DNA from: Kocuria salsicia
GTDB taxonomy: Bacteria > Actinomycetota > Actinomycetes > Actinomycetales > Micrococcaceae
NCBI RefSeq assembly: GCF_007681555.1
Contig: NZ_VELE01000002.1
Span: 1 to 64,000 of the forward strand
Length of the DNA stretch: 64,000 nt
Direction: 5' to 3'
Of this stretch, positions 22,518 through 31,248 are shown in pieces. Every line of letters starts with the position of its first letter. Positions within the stretch are counted from its first letter, which is position 1. Below the pieces are notes generated by a model that was not told where the DNA came from, made no database searches, and was given only the letters and a program-made list of their open reading frames with translations. The position numbers and the translations under genes were made by a program.

Positions 22518-24311
22518 TCAGCCCTGCTCGACGCTGCGTCCAGGGCCCCGCGGAGTGGCGTGCGCGGTGCCCTGCCGGGAGCTGTCCCCGGAGCCCCTCC
22601 GGGAAACGTGCCCGGTGTGCCAGTGCGGCGGGTGGAAGAACGCCGCGGCGAGCCCGCCCAGGAGTAGCACGGCCACCGGCAGCAGCAGCGACTGCGTCAT
22701 GGCGAGGGAGAACGCATCCTGCAGCGGTGCCGGAAGACCGCCCGCGGTGCTGGCCGCTCCGAGCTCGCCGGCTCCCGCGCCGGCCGGGAGGTTCGCCGCA
22801 AGCCGGGACTGCATCAGCACGGCCACCACGGCCGAGCCGATCGCCGCAGCCACCTGTCGGGTGGCGTTGAAGACACCTGAACCGGCACCGGCCACCTCCG
22901 GGCCCAGATCCGCCGTGGCGGTCAGGGACACCGGGGACCAGATCATGGCGCTGCCCAGCCCGATCACGAGCGTCAGCGCCGCGAGCAGCGGCACCGGGGT
23001 CCCGGGGCGCAGCGCGAACGCGTAGACCGCCAAGCCGGCCGCCATCACGAGCATCCCGGGCAGGGCGAGACTGCGGGGGGCCACCCGCGTCAGGGCGCGG
23101 CCCACGACCGGGGCCAGGAACGCCGAGAGCAGCGACATGGGCGCGTAGCTCAGTGCCGCCACGGTGGGGTTCAGTCCGCGCACCACCTGCAGGTACAGCA
23201 TCGCCGGGATGATCATGGAGTTCACGGTCAGGCTCACCGCCGCCATCGCGATGTTCGCCAGCGAGAAGTTGCGGTCCCGGAACAGGCCCAGCGGCACCAG
23301 AGGCTCGGCGGGGGTGAACCGCTGCCACACCACGAACGCCCCCAGCACGGCGAGCCCCGAGCCGATGAGCAGCCACACCGTGATGGGACCCACCACGGTT
23401 CCCCAGTCGTAGGTCTCCCCCTCCTGGATGCCGAAGACCACCAGGAACAGGCCCGTTCCGGAGAGCAGCACCCCGGGGACGTCGAACGAGTGGGAGCGCA
23501 CCGGCAGCTTCGGCAGGCGTGTCCACGCGCGCCACAGGGCGAAGATCCCCACGGGTACGTTGACCCAGAAGATCCAGCGCCACCCCGCGAGGTCCACGAG
23601 CACCCCGCCGAGCAGTGGCCCCACCAGCGTGGCCACGCCCGCGGTGGCACCCCAGATCCCAAGGGCAGCACCGCGGCTGCGCGCTGGGAACATCCGCGTG
23701 ATGATCGTCATGGTCTGCGGCGTCATCAGCGCCGCTCCGAGGCCCTGCACCACGCGCGCGAGCACGAGCCCTGAGATGTCCTGCGACAGGCCGCACCACA
23801 GGGACGCGGCCGTGAAGATGCCGAGGCCCCACAGGTACACGGTGCGCGGGCCCACCCGGTCCCCCAGCCGCCCGGTGATCAGCAGCGGCACGGCGTAGGC
23901 GAGCAGGTACCCGCTCGTGACCCACAGGACCCCGGAGATGTCGGTGCCCAGCCCGGCGGTGATGGCGGGTATGGCAGTGGAGACGATCGTCGCGTCCACC
24001 AGGATCATGAAGAAGCCGAGCACCATGGCCCACAGGGCACCCCACGCCCGGTGGTTGGCCTCCGGGGAGGTCGACGCGGATCCGTCCGCGCCACCACCCG
24101 TGGGGGCCGACGACGCCGCACTTGCCACCGTGTTGCCCGCACCGAGACCCCCGGTGGTTCCGGTGTCCCCGGGCCGGTTCTCGGCGGCGACGGTCCCACC
24201 AACGGCCTCGGGGCCGGTGGCGTTCTGCCTGACGCCGTTCCGTTCCGCGCGGTGCCGGCCGCGCGGCCGGTGCCCCCGGTCCTCGGCACGGTCGGACGAG
24301 GGGTCTGTCAT
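22518..24311 (-). CDS. DHA2-family MFS multidrug exporter
   Basis: Drug:H+ antiporter of the EmrB/QacA type with about 14 transmembrane helices. The 597-residue protein has an unusual polar N-terminal extension of about 80 residues rich in charged and Gly/Ala residues, then helix 1 with the conserved Asp in FMILVDATIVSTAIP. The loop motif GRLGDRVGPR lies between helices 2 and 3, and LARVVQGLGAALMTPQ in helix 4. ATG at 24311 has GGAG five bases upstream. A GTG two codons earlier overlaps the Nudix stop as GTGA. Substrates are unknown. The association with a Nudix hydrolase suggests co-expression, not a shared reaction. Confidence 0.9.
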   Translation of the reverse strand: MTDPSSDRAEDRGHRPRGRHRAERNGVRQNATGPEAVGGTVAAENRPGDTGTTGGLGAGNTVASAASSAPTGGGADGSASTSPEANHRAWGALWAMVLGFFMILVDATIVSTAIPAITAGLGTDISGVLWVTSGYLLAYAVPLLITGRLGDRVGPRTVYLWGLGIFTAASLWCGLSQDISGLVLARVVQGLGAALMTPQTMTIITRMFPARSRGAALGIWGATAGVATLVGPLLGGVLVDLAGWRWIFWVNVPVGIFALWRAWTRLPKLPVRSHSFDVPGVLLSGTGLFLVVFGIQEGETYDWGTVVGPITVWLLIGSGLAVLGAFVVWQRFTPAEPLVPLGLFRDRNFSLANIAMAAVSLTVNSMIIPAMLYLQVVRGLNPTVAALSYAPMSLLSAFLAPVVGRALTRVAPRSLALPGMLVMAAGLAVYAFALRPGTPVPLLAALTLVIGLGSAMIWSPVSLTATADLGPEVAGAGSGVFNATRQVAAAIGSAVVAVLMQSRLAANLPAGAGAGELGAASTAGGLPAPLQDAFSLAMTQSLLLPVAVLLLGGLAAAFFHPPHWHTGHVSRRGSGDSSRQGTAHATPRGPGRSVEQG

Positions 24312-24313
24312 GC

Positions 24314-24898
24314 TCACTCCGTTCGCAGCATCTCCAGCAGCGCCGCCACGATGGGCAGGTCTGCGGGGATCCACGGTAGTCCGAGAATCTGCGCAGGGTC
24401 CGCGAGGGGCAGCCATCGCACCTCCAGGTGGTCCCCACTCGGGGACACGGGGGTTCCGGGGCCCGCGTGCACGTCCTGACTCGTGGGCTCATCCTGGTCC
24501 GTGGGCGCGCCGACGGGGTCCGGAACCGCAGACCCCAAGCTCCCGCCGTTGTCCACGACGGCGGTGAAGACGCGCATCACGGCCGTTCCGGCGAGTGGCC
24601 AGCCGTCCGATGCGGGAGGCGTGACCTCGTCCAGGAGGCGGATCCGCAGGTCGAGCTCTTCGCGACATTCCCTCACGAGAGCGTCGAGGGCGGACTCACC
24701 CGGTTCCTGCTTGCCCCCGGGGAACTCCCACAGGCCGCGCAGCTCGGTCGGATAGGCGCGTTGCGCCGCGAGCACGTGGGTCGGCCGACGGGCCGCGTCG
24801 AGGAGGGCTGCGCCCACGACGCGTGTGCCACGGCCGGCCGCCCCCGCCGGCCATACTGCCGTGGCGTCCGGGTCCTCTGGATCCGGGGTGCCACTCAC
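24314..24898 (-). CDS. Nudix hydrolase (MutT-like)
   Basis: Probable nucleotide pyrophosphohydrolase. The 194-residue protein carries a complete Nudix box (G-x5-E-x7-RE-x2-EEL) at about 61-83, beginning GGKQEPGES and ending RECREEL. WEFPGGK in front is typical of MutT, which hydrolyses 8-oxo-dGTP. About 40 residues of acidic, Pro/Ser-rich sequence at about 120-160 form an insertion not usual in MutT. The GTG start overlaps the stop of the upstream methyltransferase gene as GTGA. Substrate assignment is tentative. Confidence 0.88.
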   Translation of the reverse strand: MSGTPDPEDPDATAVWPAGAAGRGTRVVGAALLDAARRPTHVLAAQRAYPTELRGLWEFPGGKQEPGESALDALVRECREELDLRIRLLDEVTPPASDGWPLAGTAVMRVFTAVVDNGGSLGSAVPDPVGAPTDQDEPTSQDVHAGPGTPVSPSGDHLEVRWLPLADPAQILGLPWIPADLPIVAALLEMLRTE

Positions 24899-25905
24899 GC
24901 TGCGGCCCCCGGGAAGGGCCCAGCCGCGGCTCGGCGCTGTGCACGGGCCGAGGCGTAGAGGCAGACGGTGGCGGCGGTGCCCACGTTGAGGGACTCCGCG
25001 CGCCCGTGCAGCGGCACGGCGACGGCGGCGTCGGCCAGGCCGCGCTCGTGCGCGTCCAGACCCTGCGCCTCGTTGCCGAAGAGCCAGGCGGTCGGCTGCT
25101 CCAGCTGGACGGGTGAGGCGGACGAGGTCTCGAAGCCGGCGTGGCGCAGCAGCGCGGCGTCCGCCAGCTCGTCGACGGTCGTGTCCGCGCGGCCGTCCGC
25201 GGCCAGAACGGTCACTCCGGCGGTGTGCGCCGCGGCGGTGAAGGAGTCGAGGTCCAGTCCCGTGAGCACCGGGACGTGGAAGAGGGAGCCCGCGCTGGAG
25301 CGAACGGCCTTGGGGTTGAACGGATCCACGCTACCCGTGGTGAACGCCACGATCTGCGCCCCGGCGGCATCCGCGGCCCGCACCACCGTGCCGGCGTTGC
25401 CGGGGTCCTGGACGCGCACGAGGACGCACGTGAGATCGAGGAAGGCGGGGTACGGCGTCGTCGTCCCCTCCGGAAGCCGGCACACGGCCAGCATGCCCTG
25501 GGGCGTGACCGCGTCGGTCATCGCGGAGAGCACCTCCGGCGTCACCGCGCGAACGAACACGCCACCGCGGGAGTCGAGCTGCTCGAGGTCTGCGGCAATC
25601 CGCGGGTGCCGGGACAGCTCCTCGAGGGTCACGTAGACAGCATCGAGGGCGGGAAGCGCAGGCCCAGACCCGCCCGTCTCCTGAGAGCCCGACGGCGAGT
25701 GGAACGCAGCTTCGTGGCCCGGAACCGGATCATTGCTCGCCACGAGCGCGAGACGCACGGCCTCACGCACGTTCTGCGGGCCCTCAGCCCGGAAAAGGCC
25801 GCGCCTGGAACGCGTCGAGCGCCTGGTCAGCGCGGCCACGTCCTTCACCCGATCGGCTCGGAGATTGGACAGCAGCCGGTTGTCCAGGCGCTCGACGAAC
25901 GTCAC
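24895..25905 (-). CDS. TrmH/SpoU-family RNA 2'-O-methyltransferase
   Basis: SPOUT-class methyltransferase that methylates a ribose, probably in rRNA. The 336-residue protein has a short N-terminal substrate-binding region and then the three SpoU motifs: DPGNAGTVVRAADAAGA at about 170-186, WLFGNEAQGL late in the sequence, and VPLHGRAESLNVGTAATVCLY close to the C-terminus. The start is GTG, eight bases after the rplT stop. The location behind rplT and before pheST is common in Gram-positive bacteria. Confidence 0.92.
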   Translation of the reverse strand: MTFVERLDNRLLSNLRADRVKDVAALTRRSTRSRRGLFRAEGPQNVREAVRLALVASNDPVPGHEAAFHSPSGSQETGGSGPALPALDAVYVTLEELSRHPRIAADLEQLDSRGGVFVRAVTPEVLSAMTDAVTPQGMLAVCRLPEGTTTPYPAFLDLTCVLVRVQDPGNAGTVVRAADAAGAQIVAFTTGSVDPFNPKAVRSSAGSLFHVPVLTGLDLDSFTAAAHTAGVTVLAADGRADTTVDELADAALLRHAGFETSSASPVQLEQPTAWLFGNEAQGLDAHERGLADAAVAVPLHGRAESLNVGTAATVCLYASARAQRRAAAGPFPGAAA

Positions 25906-25913
25906 GAGAGTGC

Positions 25914-26300
25914 TCAGGCGGCGGCGCGCGGCGCGGAGGTGTCCTCCGGCAGGGCGTCCTTGGCCACCTGGACCAGGGCCGCGAAGGCGGTCTCGTCGTT
26001 GACGGCCAGCTCGGCCAGCATGCGGCGGTCCACCTCGACCTCAGCGGCCTTCAGGCCCTGGATGAGGCGGTTGTAGGTCAGGCCGTTGGCGCGGGACGCG
26101 GCGTTGATGCGCTGGATCCACAGCCGGCGGAAGTCACCCTTCTTCTTCCGGCGGTCGTTGTACGAGTAGGTGTACGAGTGGAGCATCTGCTCCTTGGCCT
26201 TGCGGTACAGGCGCGAACGCTGTCCGCGGTAGCCCGACGCCTTCTCGAGGACTTCCCTACGCTTCTTGTGAGCATTGACTGCCCGCTTCACACGTGCCAC
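25914..26300 (-). CDS. rplT: 50S ribosomal protein bL20
   Basis: Large-subunit assembly protein. The 128-residue product shows the canonical [20 protein letters not shown] start, the [19 protein letters not shown] segment and the globular C-terminal domain, with a few extra residues at the end. GTG start with AGGAG at good distance. It is the third gene of infC-rpmI-rplT. Confidence 0.98.
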   Translation of the reverse strand: MARVKRAVNAHKKRREVLEKASGYRGQRSRLYRKAKEQMLHSYTYSYNDRRKKKGDFRRLWIQRINAASRANGLTYNRLIQGLKAAEVEVDRRMLAELAVNDETAFAALVQVAKDALPEDTSAPRAAA

Positions 26301-26393
26301 GTGTGTACTCCTAACGGTTCGGTTCCGGCCCGAGCCGGAACATGTCTACCCGCCGCGCTGCCGCGACGAACTTCTGAGGGGACGAAAGAGGGC

Positions 26394-26591
26394 CTACTTG
26401 CCCAGCATCCGCTTGATGACCTTGGCCTCGCCCGGGGTGGAGACGATCTGATCGCCCGCGAGACGGCGGGTCAGGCGCGAGGACTTGTGCTCCAAGTAGT
26501 GGCGGCGGTTCGCCTGCTGGCGCTTGACCTTGCCCGAACCGGTCAGCTTGAAACGCTTCTTCGTCCCACTGTGGGTCTTCATCTTCGGCAT
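26394..26591 (-). CDS. rpmI: 50S ribosomal protein bL35
   Basis: Small 65-residue large-subunit protein beginning [14 protein letters not shown], the standard bL35 start. It ends at MLGK. The ATG at 26591 has GGAG upstream; an in-frame ATG seven codons earlier lies before that site and is discarded. Located between infC and rplT as in most bacteria. Confidence 0.98.
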   Translation of the reverse strand: MPKMKTHSGTKKRFKLTGSGKVKRQQANRRHYLEHKSSRLTRRLAGDQIVSTPGEAKVIKRMLGK

Positions 26592-26708
26592 GGTGGCCGT
26601 CTCCTTCTCCATCGACCGGTGTCACACACCGGCGGGCCGCGGCACGGGGCCGCGGCCATGCTGATGCCGGGCGATCACACGCCCGACGCTGTCAATCCTT
26701 GTGCGGCG

Positions 26709-27740
26709 CTACTTCTTGGCCGGGCCGGGCTTACGGGCGCCCGGCTTGGGAGCACCAGGCTTCGGGGCCGCGGGCTTCGCAGCAGCGCTCGGCTTGCTCG
26801 CCGCCGGCTTGGCCGACGCGACGGGCTTTGCAGCGGCGGCAGGCTTCGCCGACGCCGCAGGCTTGCTCGCAGCGGGCTCGGTCTTGGCCTCAGCCGCCGG
26901 CTTGGCAGCCTTCTCCTCGGCCGCGGGCTCCACGACGGTCTCCGTCGTCTCGCTCGCCGGCGCCACGGTGGCCTTGACCTCGTCCTCGGCCGCCACGGGG
27001 GCGGACTCCACGGGTGCCTCGGGGGCAGCCGTCTGGGGAGCCTCGGTCTGCGCGGCAGGCTTCTCCTCGGCAGGGGCCGACGCCGCCCGGCGCAGTTCCT
27101 CGGGGAATGCGTCCCCGATGGACTGGGTCACCGACTCCGCGGAGGAGGTGTCCACACGCTGCCCGCGCTCGTTGTCCGCCTTGGACTTCTCACGCTGCTG
27201 CTGCTTGCGGGCCTCGGCACGGGCCTCCGCCTTGTTCTTCAGCGGGCCGATCACCATGACCATGTTGCGGCCGTCCACGCGGGGCGTGGTCTCCACCGCG
27301 CCGACGTCCGCGACGTCGTCCGCGAGACGCTGCAGCAAGCGGACACCCATCTCGGGGCGCTGCTGCTCACGGCCGCGGAACTGGATCATGGCCTTGACCT
27401 TGTCCCCCGCGGAGAGGAAGCGCTTGGCGTGGCCCACCTTGGTCTCGTAGTCGTGCGTGTCGATCTTCAGACGGAAACGCACTTCCTTGAGCACCGTGTT
27501 GGCCTGGTTCTTGCGGGACTCACGGGCCTTGACCGCGGCTTCGTACTTGTACTTGCCGAAGTCCATGAGCTTGGCCACCGGGGGCTTGGCATTCGGGGCG
27601 ACCTCGACCAGATCGAGATCCGATTCACGGGCCAGCCGCAGGGCGTCCTGGACGCGCACAATGCCGACCTGCTCGCCGCCAGGTCCGACCAGACGGACTT
27701 CCGGGACACGGATTCTGTCATTGATACGTGGATCGCTAAT
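26709..27740 (-). CDS. infC: translation initiation factor IF-3 with AUU start and long Ala/Pro/Lys tail
   Basis: Binds the 30S subunit and checks start-codon pairing. The frame lacks an early ATG, GTG or TTG at the correct place, but AGGAG followed six bases later by ATT at 27740 gives [18 protein letters not shown], the typical IF-3 N-terminus. AUU initiation is the known self-control device of infC. The core (N-domain with [16 protein letters not shown], linker with FGKYKYE, C-domain with VRFR and HAKRFL) ends near residue 190. About 150 further residues are low-complexity, with PAAxAKP-type repeats and a basic end. Total 343 residues, against about 180 for E. coli IF-3. Confidence 0.95.
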   Translation of the reverse strand: MSDPRINDRIRVPEVRLVGPGGEQVGIVRVQDALRLARESDLDLVEVAPNAKPPVAKLMDFGKYKYEAAVKARESRKNQANTVLKEVRFRLKIDTHDYETKVGHAKRFLSAGDKVKAMIQFRGREQQRPEMGVRLLQRLADDVADVGAVETTPRVDGRNMVMVIGPLKNKAEARAEARKQQQREKSKADNERGQRVDTSSAESVTQSIGDAFPEELRRAASAPAEEKPAAQTEAPQTAAPEAPVESAPVAAEDEVKATVAPASETTETVVEPAAEEKAAKPAAEAKTEPAASKPAASAKPAAAAKPVASAKPAASKPSAAAKPAAPKPGAPKPGARKPGPAKK

Positions 27741-27990
27741 GCCAAGCTCCTAGGATTGTGGGTTGTCCCGCTGTCGGGTCCTCGACCGCAACGAAAAAAC
27801 CTCCGCTGCGGCACGCGCGAGCGGAGGTAAAAACCACACTGTGGACCGATGAGTCGGGCACTCTTCCCGGACTTACCGGGAAGTGCTCGTTCGGTCACGA
27901 ACCCGAGCACCTGTCGCTCCTCGATCTCTCGTGGAGCAGTCGGTGACGGGTGGGAGTCGCCTCCGCTTGCACACTGTCGTCCATGATAGC
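27741..27990 (-). promoter_or_regulatory. infC leader with terminator-attenuator
   Basis: Leader of about 240 bases with no clear independent gene. Reading towards infC it contains a possible -10 TATCAT (27983-27988), a hairpin with the 8-bp stem 27863-27870/27876-27883, and then a Rho-independent terminator: 9-bp stem 27799-27807/27820-27828 followed by six U. The terminator lies about 55 bases before the AUU codon, so most transcripts would stop unless it is prevented. A GTG frame with a good ribosome-binding site (GTG at 27908-27910) runs through the terminator out of frame with infC. Confidence 0.7.
27794..27828 (-). terminator. Rho-independent terminator in infC leader
   Basis: 9-bp perfect GC-rich stem, 12-base loop and a six-residue U tract on the minus strand, the best-formed intrinsic terminator in the window. 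Since no gene ends just before it, it probably acts as an attenuator of infC-rpmI-rplT. Confidence 0.8.
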
Positions 27991-27993
27991 GCA

Positions 27994-28035
27994 CCGGCAC
28001 CCCTCTCGGCCAGCCTGGGCCGAGAGGGGTGCCGG
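27994..28035. repeat. perfect 18-bp palindrome between infC and DUF1844 gene
   Basis: Bases 27994-28011 pair perfectly with 28018-28035 around a 6-base loop. It lies in a divergent intergenic region, just upstream of the putative infC -10, and would cover its -35 position. It is not at the end of any gene, so a simple terminator role is unlikely. Operator or RNA-structural function is open. Confidence 0.7.
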
Positions 28036-28148
28036 GAGCGGGCCTGGCTGGACGCGGAGGCGGAGGAGGGCCCGTGGTCGACGTCGGGCGGGCCGTGCGC
28101 CGTCGCCGCCCCCTGTCTCCTCGGCGGCGCTGTTCTACAGTGGGACGC

Positions 28149-28601
28149 ATGTCCGACGCACCGCGCTCCGAGCGCTACGAATTCACCGACAACCCCGGCA
28201 CCCCTCCCGCCGACCACAAGCACCCCCCCGCCGAGACCCTCGGCCTCCCCGATGACACGGTGGACGCGGTCCAGGGGCAGATGCGCGACATTGCGGAGGT
28301 TCCCGCGGTGGAGGTCATCACCACCGCCGCAGTGCACCTCATGAGTGCCGCCGCCGTGAAGTGCGGCCTGGCCGCGGACGAGCACGCCGAGGAGCTCAAA
28401 GACCTCGACGAGGCGCGCAAGCTCATCACGGCGCTGGCCGGCTTCGTCACGGCCGCCGCTCCGGAGATCGGCTCGCAGCACGCGGGACCCCTGCGTGACG
28501 GACTGAAGTCCCTGCAGCTGGCCTTCCGCGAGGCCTCCCCGTTCCCGGACGCGCCGGGCGCGGGCCCGGGCGAGAAGTTCACCGGCCCCGTCTACAGCTG
28601 A
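28149..28601 (+). CDS. DUF1844 family protein
   Basis: 150-residue soluble protein of a conserved actinobacterial family of unknown function. The core (about 46-110) reads DIAEVPAVEVITTAAVHLMSAAAVKCGL, then a charged helix with DLDEARKLITALAGFV, which is typical of DUF1844. The N-terminal 40 residues are polar and Pro-rich, probably disordered. No catalytic motif is visible. The gene is divergent from infC, a neighbourhood preserved in many actinobacteria, and ends in a strong hairpin. Confidence 0.85.
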   Translation: MSDAPRSERYEFTDNPGTPPADHKHPPAETLGLPDDTVDAVQGQMRDIAEVPAVEVITTAAVHLMSAAAVKCGLAADEHAEELKDLDEARKLITALAGFVTAAAPEIGSQHAGPLRDGLKSLQLAFREASPFPDAPGAGPGEKFTGPVYS

Positions 28602-28640
28602 CAACTGCTGCGGTCGCAACGCCGGGCACACCCTGCACGC

Positions 28641-28675
28641 GAACGGCCCACGACCACGCCGGTCGTGGGCCGTTC
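28641..28675. terminator. bidirectional terminator hairpin
   Basis: Perfect 15-bp stem (28641-28655 with 28661-28675) with a 5-base loop between convergent genes, 39 bases after the DUF1844 gene and 19 before the end of the SseB-like gene on the other strand. Confidence 0.8.
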
Positions 28676-28694
28676 TTGCCGTGCGGGCAGCACA

Positions 28695-29555
28695 TCAGGA
28701 GATGAGACGAAGCTCCACCGAGTCCACGGCGTCCGCCATGACCTGCTCCGCGGCGAGCCGCTGCTGGTAGCGCTCCACAGCGGCCCGAACCTCGTGCTGG
28801 GACATGCCCGCGCGCAGCTGCAGGGTCACGGTCAGTTCCGGGCCCTCGCCCCCGCCCGTGAGAGGGGTGCCGTCCGCGCGGAGCGCGGCGAGACCGCGCC
28901 CCGGCCCGGCGAGGGCGGCCTGCACACCGTCGATGCCAAGGCCGGCGCGCACCACGGCGTCGTCCACCGCGAAGTCACGGTAGGACGGCGTCCATTCCTG
29001 GCCCTGTGCGACCGCCCACAGTGCCGGTCGGCGCACGACGAACGCCGGATCCGTTCCGGGATCGATCACGAGCATCGAGGAACCGTCCTGCACCGCGGAC
29101 AGTGCTGCGCGGCGGATCTCCACGGCCACGGGACGGGCCTGCGCGTTCCAGGCCTGCAGCGCCGCCGTCGAGGTGAAGACGGGCAGCGCGGCGCGGCCGT
29201 CCGAGGCCGTGAGGCTCACGAGGGCCATGTCCGCCTCCTTGTCGGAGACCAGCCCGTCCTCGGTGATGTGGGACTGCGAGACCCGCGCCACGATGGGTAC
29301 GAAGACGCGCGCGGATCCGAGGGCCGCCACGAGGTCCTGCTCACCCAGCCGCCCCTCGCGCCAGGCGGAGAGTGCGCGCTCCAGCCTCGGGTCCGCGGTA
29401 CCGGGATCCTTGGAGAACTGGTGGGCGTGGCTGGTCCCCTCCCCCAGGTTCCGACCCTCCCAGATCTGTCCACCGGTGTCCGTGGCACCGCCCGCCGACC
29501 GCAGCTGGGCGGCGATGTGCGGAGGCAGGGGGCGGGCGTCCGGGGTCTCAGGCAC
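28695..29555 (-). CDS. SseB-family protein
   Basis: 286-residue soluble protein resembling the SseB N-terminal domain family, whose role outside Salmonella is unknown. The recognisable part is [14 protein letters not shown] at about 87-100 followed by [29 protein letters not shown] and a C-terminal domain with regular helices. I start at GTG 29555, which overlaps the end of priA by eight bases; no good ribosome-binding site is seen, so the exact start is uncertain. Co-transcription with the histidine cluster is likely and the gene pair priA-sseB is common in actinobacteria. Confidence 0.78.
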   Translation of the reverse strand: MPETPDARPLPPHIAAQLRSAGGATDTGGQIWEGRNLGEGTSHAHQFSKDPGTADPRLERALSAWREGRLGEQDLVAALGSARVFVPIVARVSQSHITEDGLVSDKEADMALVSLTASDGRAALPVFTSTAALQAWNAQARPVAVEIRRAALSAVQDGSSMLVIDPGTDPAFVVRRPALWAVAQGQEWTPSYRDFAVDDAVVRAGLGIDGVQAALAGPGRGLAALRADGTPLTGGGEGPELTVTLQLRAGMSQHEVRAAVERYQQRLAAEQVMADAVDSVELRLIS

Positions 29556-30297
29556 CGGGGCGACCGGCGACTGCGAGGGCCTCGGAGAGCGTGAACCTTC
29601 CCGCGTAGAGGGCCTTGCCCACGATGGCTCCCTCGACTCCCGTGGCCACGAGCTCGCGCAGGGCCGCGATGTCCTCGAGCGAGGAGATGCCGCCGGAGGC
29701 CACCACGGGCTTGTCGGTGCGCCGCGCCACCTCCGCGAGCAGCTCGGTGTTCGGGCCCCGCAGGGTGCCGTCCTTGGTGACGTCCGTGACCACGTAGCGA
29801 GCGCAGCCGTCCGCCTCGAGCCGGTCCAGGACCTCCCAGAGGTCCCCACCGTCACGGGTCCAGCCACGGGCCGCGAGCGTGCTGCCGCGAACGTCCAGAC
29901 CCACGGCGATCAGGTCCCCGTGCTCCGCGATCACCCGGCGGGTCCACTCCGGGTTCTCCAGGGCCGCGGTGCCGAGGTTGATGCGCGCAGGCCGCAGGGA
30001 GAGGACCCGCTCGAGGGACTCGTCGTCCCGGATGCCGCCGGACATCTCGATCTTCAGGTGCAGGTTCTCCGCGACGCGCCGTAGCACCTCGATGTTGTCG
30101 CCGCGACCGAACGCGGCGTCCAGGTCCACCAGGTGCAGCCATTCGGCCCCGGCATCCTGCCACGAGCGCGCCGCCTCCAGCGGATCTCCGTATCCCGTCT
30201 CGGAACCGGCTTCGCCCTGGACGAGGCGTACGGCCTGCCCTCCCTGGACGTCCACCGCCGGCAGCAGCTCGAGGCGGGGTTCGGTGGTCTCGGTCAT
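29548..30297 (-). CDS. priA: phosphoribosyl isomerase A (HisA/TrpF)
   Basis: (beta-alpha)8-barrel isomerase of histidine synthesis that converts ProFAR to PRFAR. The 249-residue protein has the catalytic aspartate in [15 protein letters not shown] near the N-terminus and the second in [15 protein letters not shown], with phosphate loops SGGIR and ASGGIS. In actinobacteria this enzyme usually doubles as TrpF of tryptophan synthesis; that is family knowledge and depends on whether a separate trpF exists elsewhere in the genome. ATG start at 30297. Confidence 0.94.
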   Translation of the reverse strand: MTETTEPRLELLPAVDVQGGQAVRLVQGEAGSETGYGDPLEAARSWQDAGAEWLHLVDLDAAFGRGDNIEVLRRVAENLHLKIEMSGGIRDDESLERVLSLRPARINLGTAALENPEWTRRVIAEHGDLIAVGLDVRGSTLAARGWTRDGGDLWEVLDRLEADGCARYVVTDVTKDGTLRGPNTELLAEVARRTDKPVVASGGISSLEDIAALRELVATGVEGAIVGKALYAGRFTLSEALAVAGRPGA

Positions 30298-30373
30298 GTC
30301 TCTCCTCGCGTCAGCGCCGGGTGGCGCGCTCAGGGTGTCGGTGGGTGTCCGGGGGCGTCTGGGCCGTGGGGCC

Positions 30374-30535
30374 TCACACGCTCACGGACCACGAGTACGC
30401 TCCGTAGCCGATGAGTGCCGCGGCGATGACCGCGATCAGGATCACCGACCACAGGGGTTTGCGCTGCTGGTGGAACGAGATGGCGCCTCCCACGAAGAAC
30501 GCCCCCGCCACGAGCACCAGGAGTGAGGGTGTCAC
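30374..30535 (-). CDS. 53-residue membrane protein between hisH and priA
   Basis: A short gene with two transmembrane helices: residues about 4-19 ([16 protein letters not shown]) and about 30-48 ([19 protein letters not shown]), joined by the basic turn HQQRKP. The GTG start overlaps the hisH stop in GTGA, indicating coupling and thereby real translation. Function unknown; it has no resemblance to histidine enzymes. It could be a small envelope protein that simply sits in the operon. Confidence 0.75.
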   Translation of the reverse strand: MTPSLLVLVAGAFFVGGAISFHQQRKPLWSVILIAVIAAALIGYGAYSWSVSV

Positions 30536-31248
30536 GGGGTGACCTCCGATCCGGTGGCGGGCATGCGCCCCTGCATGCGGCCGGTGCGCGGGAGCGTGGC
30601 GAGCCAGTTGCGCAGCAGCGCGAGGCCCGCGCGAGAGGACTTCTCGGGGTGGAACTGGGTGGCGCTCAGCGGACCGTTCTCCACCGCGGCCACGAATGGG
30701 GTTCCGTGCTTGGCCCACGTGACGGCCGGCGGGGACATCTGCTCGATGCTCTGGTCGAACGCCCAGTCCTGCACCCCGTAGGAGTGCACGAAGTAGAACC
30801 TCTCGTCCTCCAGGCCGCGGAACAGCACGGAACCCTCCGGGGGCTGCACCGTGTTCCAGCCCATGTGGGGAACGACGGGAGCAGCCAGCCGCTCGACCGT
30901 GCCCGGCCACTGGCCCAGCCCCTCGGACTCGCGTCCATGCTCCACACCGCGTTCGAACATGACCTGCAGCCCCACGCAGATGCCCAGGACCGGGCGGCCC
31001 CCGCTGAGACGGCGGTCGATCAGACGCGGCGCGTCCACGGCGCGCAGCCCGGACATGACCGCCTCGAAGGCACCCACGCCCGGGACGAGCAGACCGTCCG
31101 CGTCCGCGACGTCGCGCGGGTCCGCGCTGAGCTTCACGCGCGCCCCGGCCGCCTCGAGCGCCCGGACCGCGGAGCGGACGTTGCCCGCCCCGTAGTCCAG
31201 CACGACGACGTCGGGGGCGTCACTCACCCCGGTGTCCACCCCGCTCAC
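30532..31248 (-). CDS. hisH: imidazole glycerol phosphate synthase, glutamine amidotransferase subunit
   Basis: Class I glutamine amidotransferase that feeds ammonia to HisF. The 238-residue protein has the nucleophile in [12 protein letters not shown] (Cys about 91) and the His/Glu pair in TQFHPEKS (His about 200, Glu about 202). The GTG start overlaps the hisB stop as GTGA. Its partner hisF is not in this window, so the complex needs a gene elsewhere. Confidence 0.95.
   Translation of the reverse strand: MSGVDTGVSDAPDVVVLDYGAGNVRSAVRALEAAGARVKLSADPRDVADADGLLVPGVGAFEAVMSGLRAVDAPRLIDRRLSGGRPVLGICVGLQVMFERGVEHGRESEGLGQWPGTVERLAAPVVPHMGWNTVQPPEGSVLFRGLEDERFYFVHSYGVQDWAFDQSIEQMSPPAVTWAKHGTPFVAAVENGPLSATQFHPEKSSRAGLALLRNWLATLPRTGRMQGRMPATGSEVTP

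Noticed and set aside
27467-27910. Overlapping GTG reading frame as an independent protein gene
   Set aside because: It runs into infC in another frame and has no domain; kept only as a possible leader-translation element.
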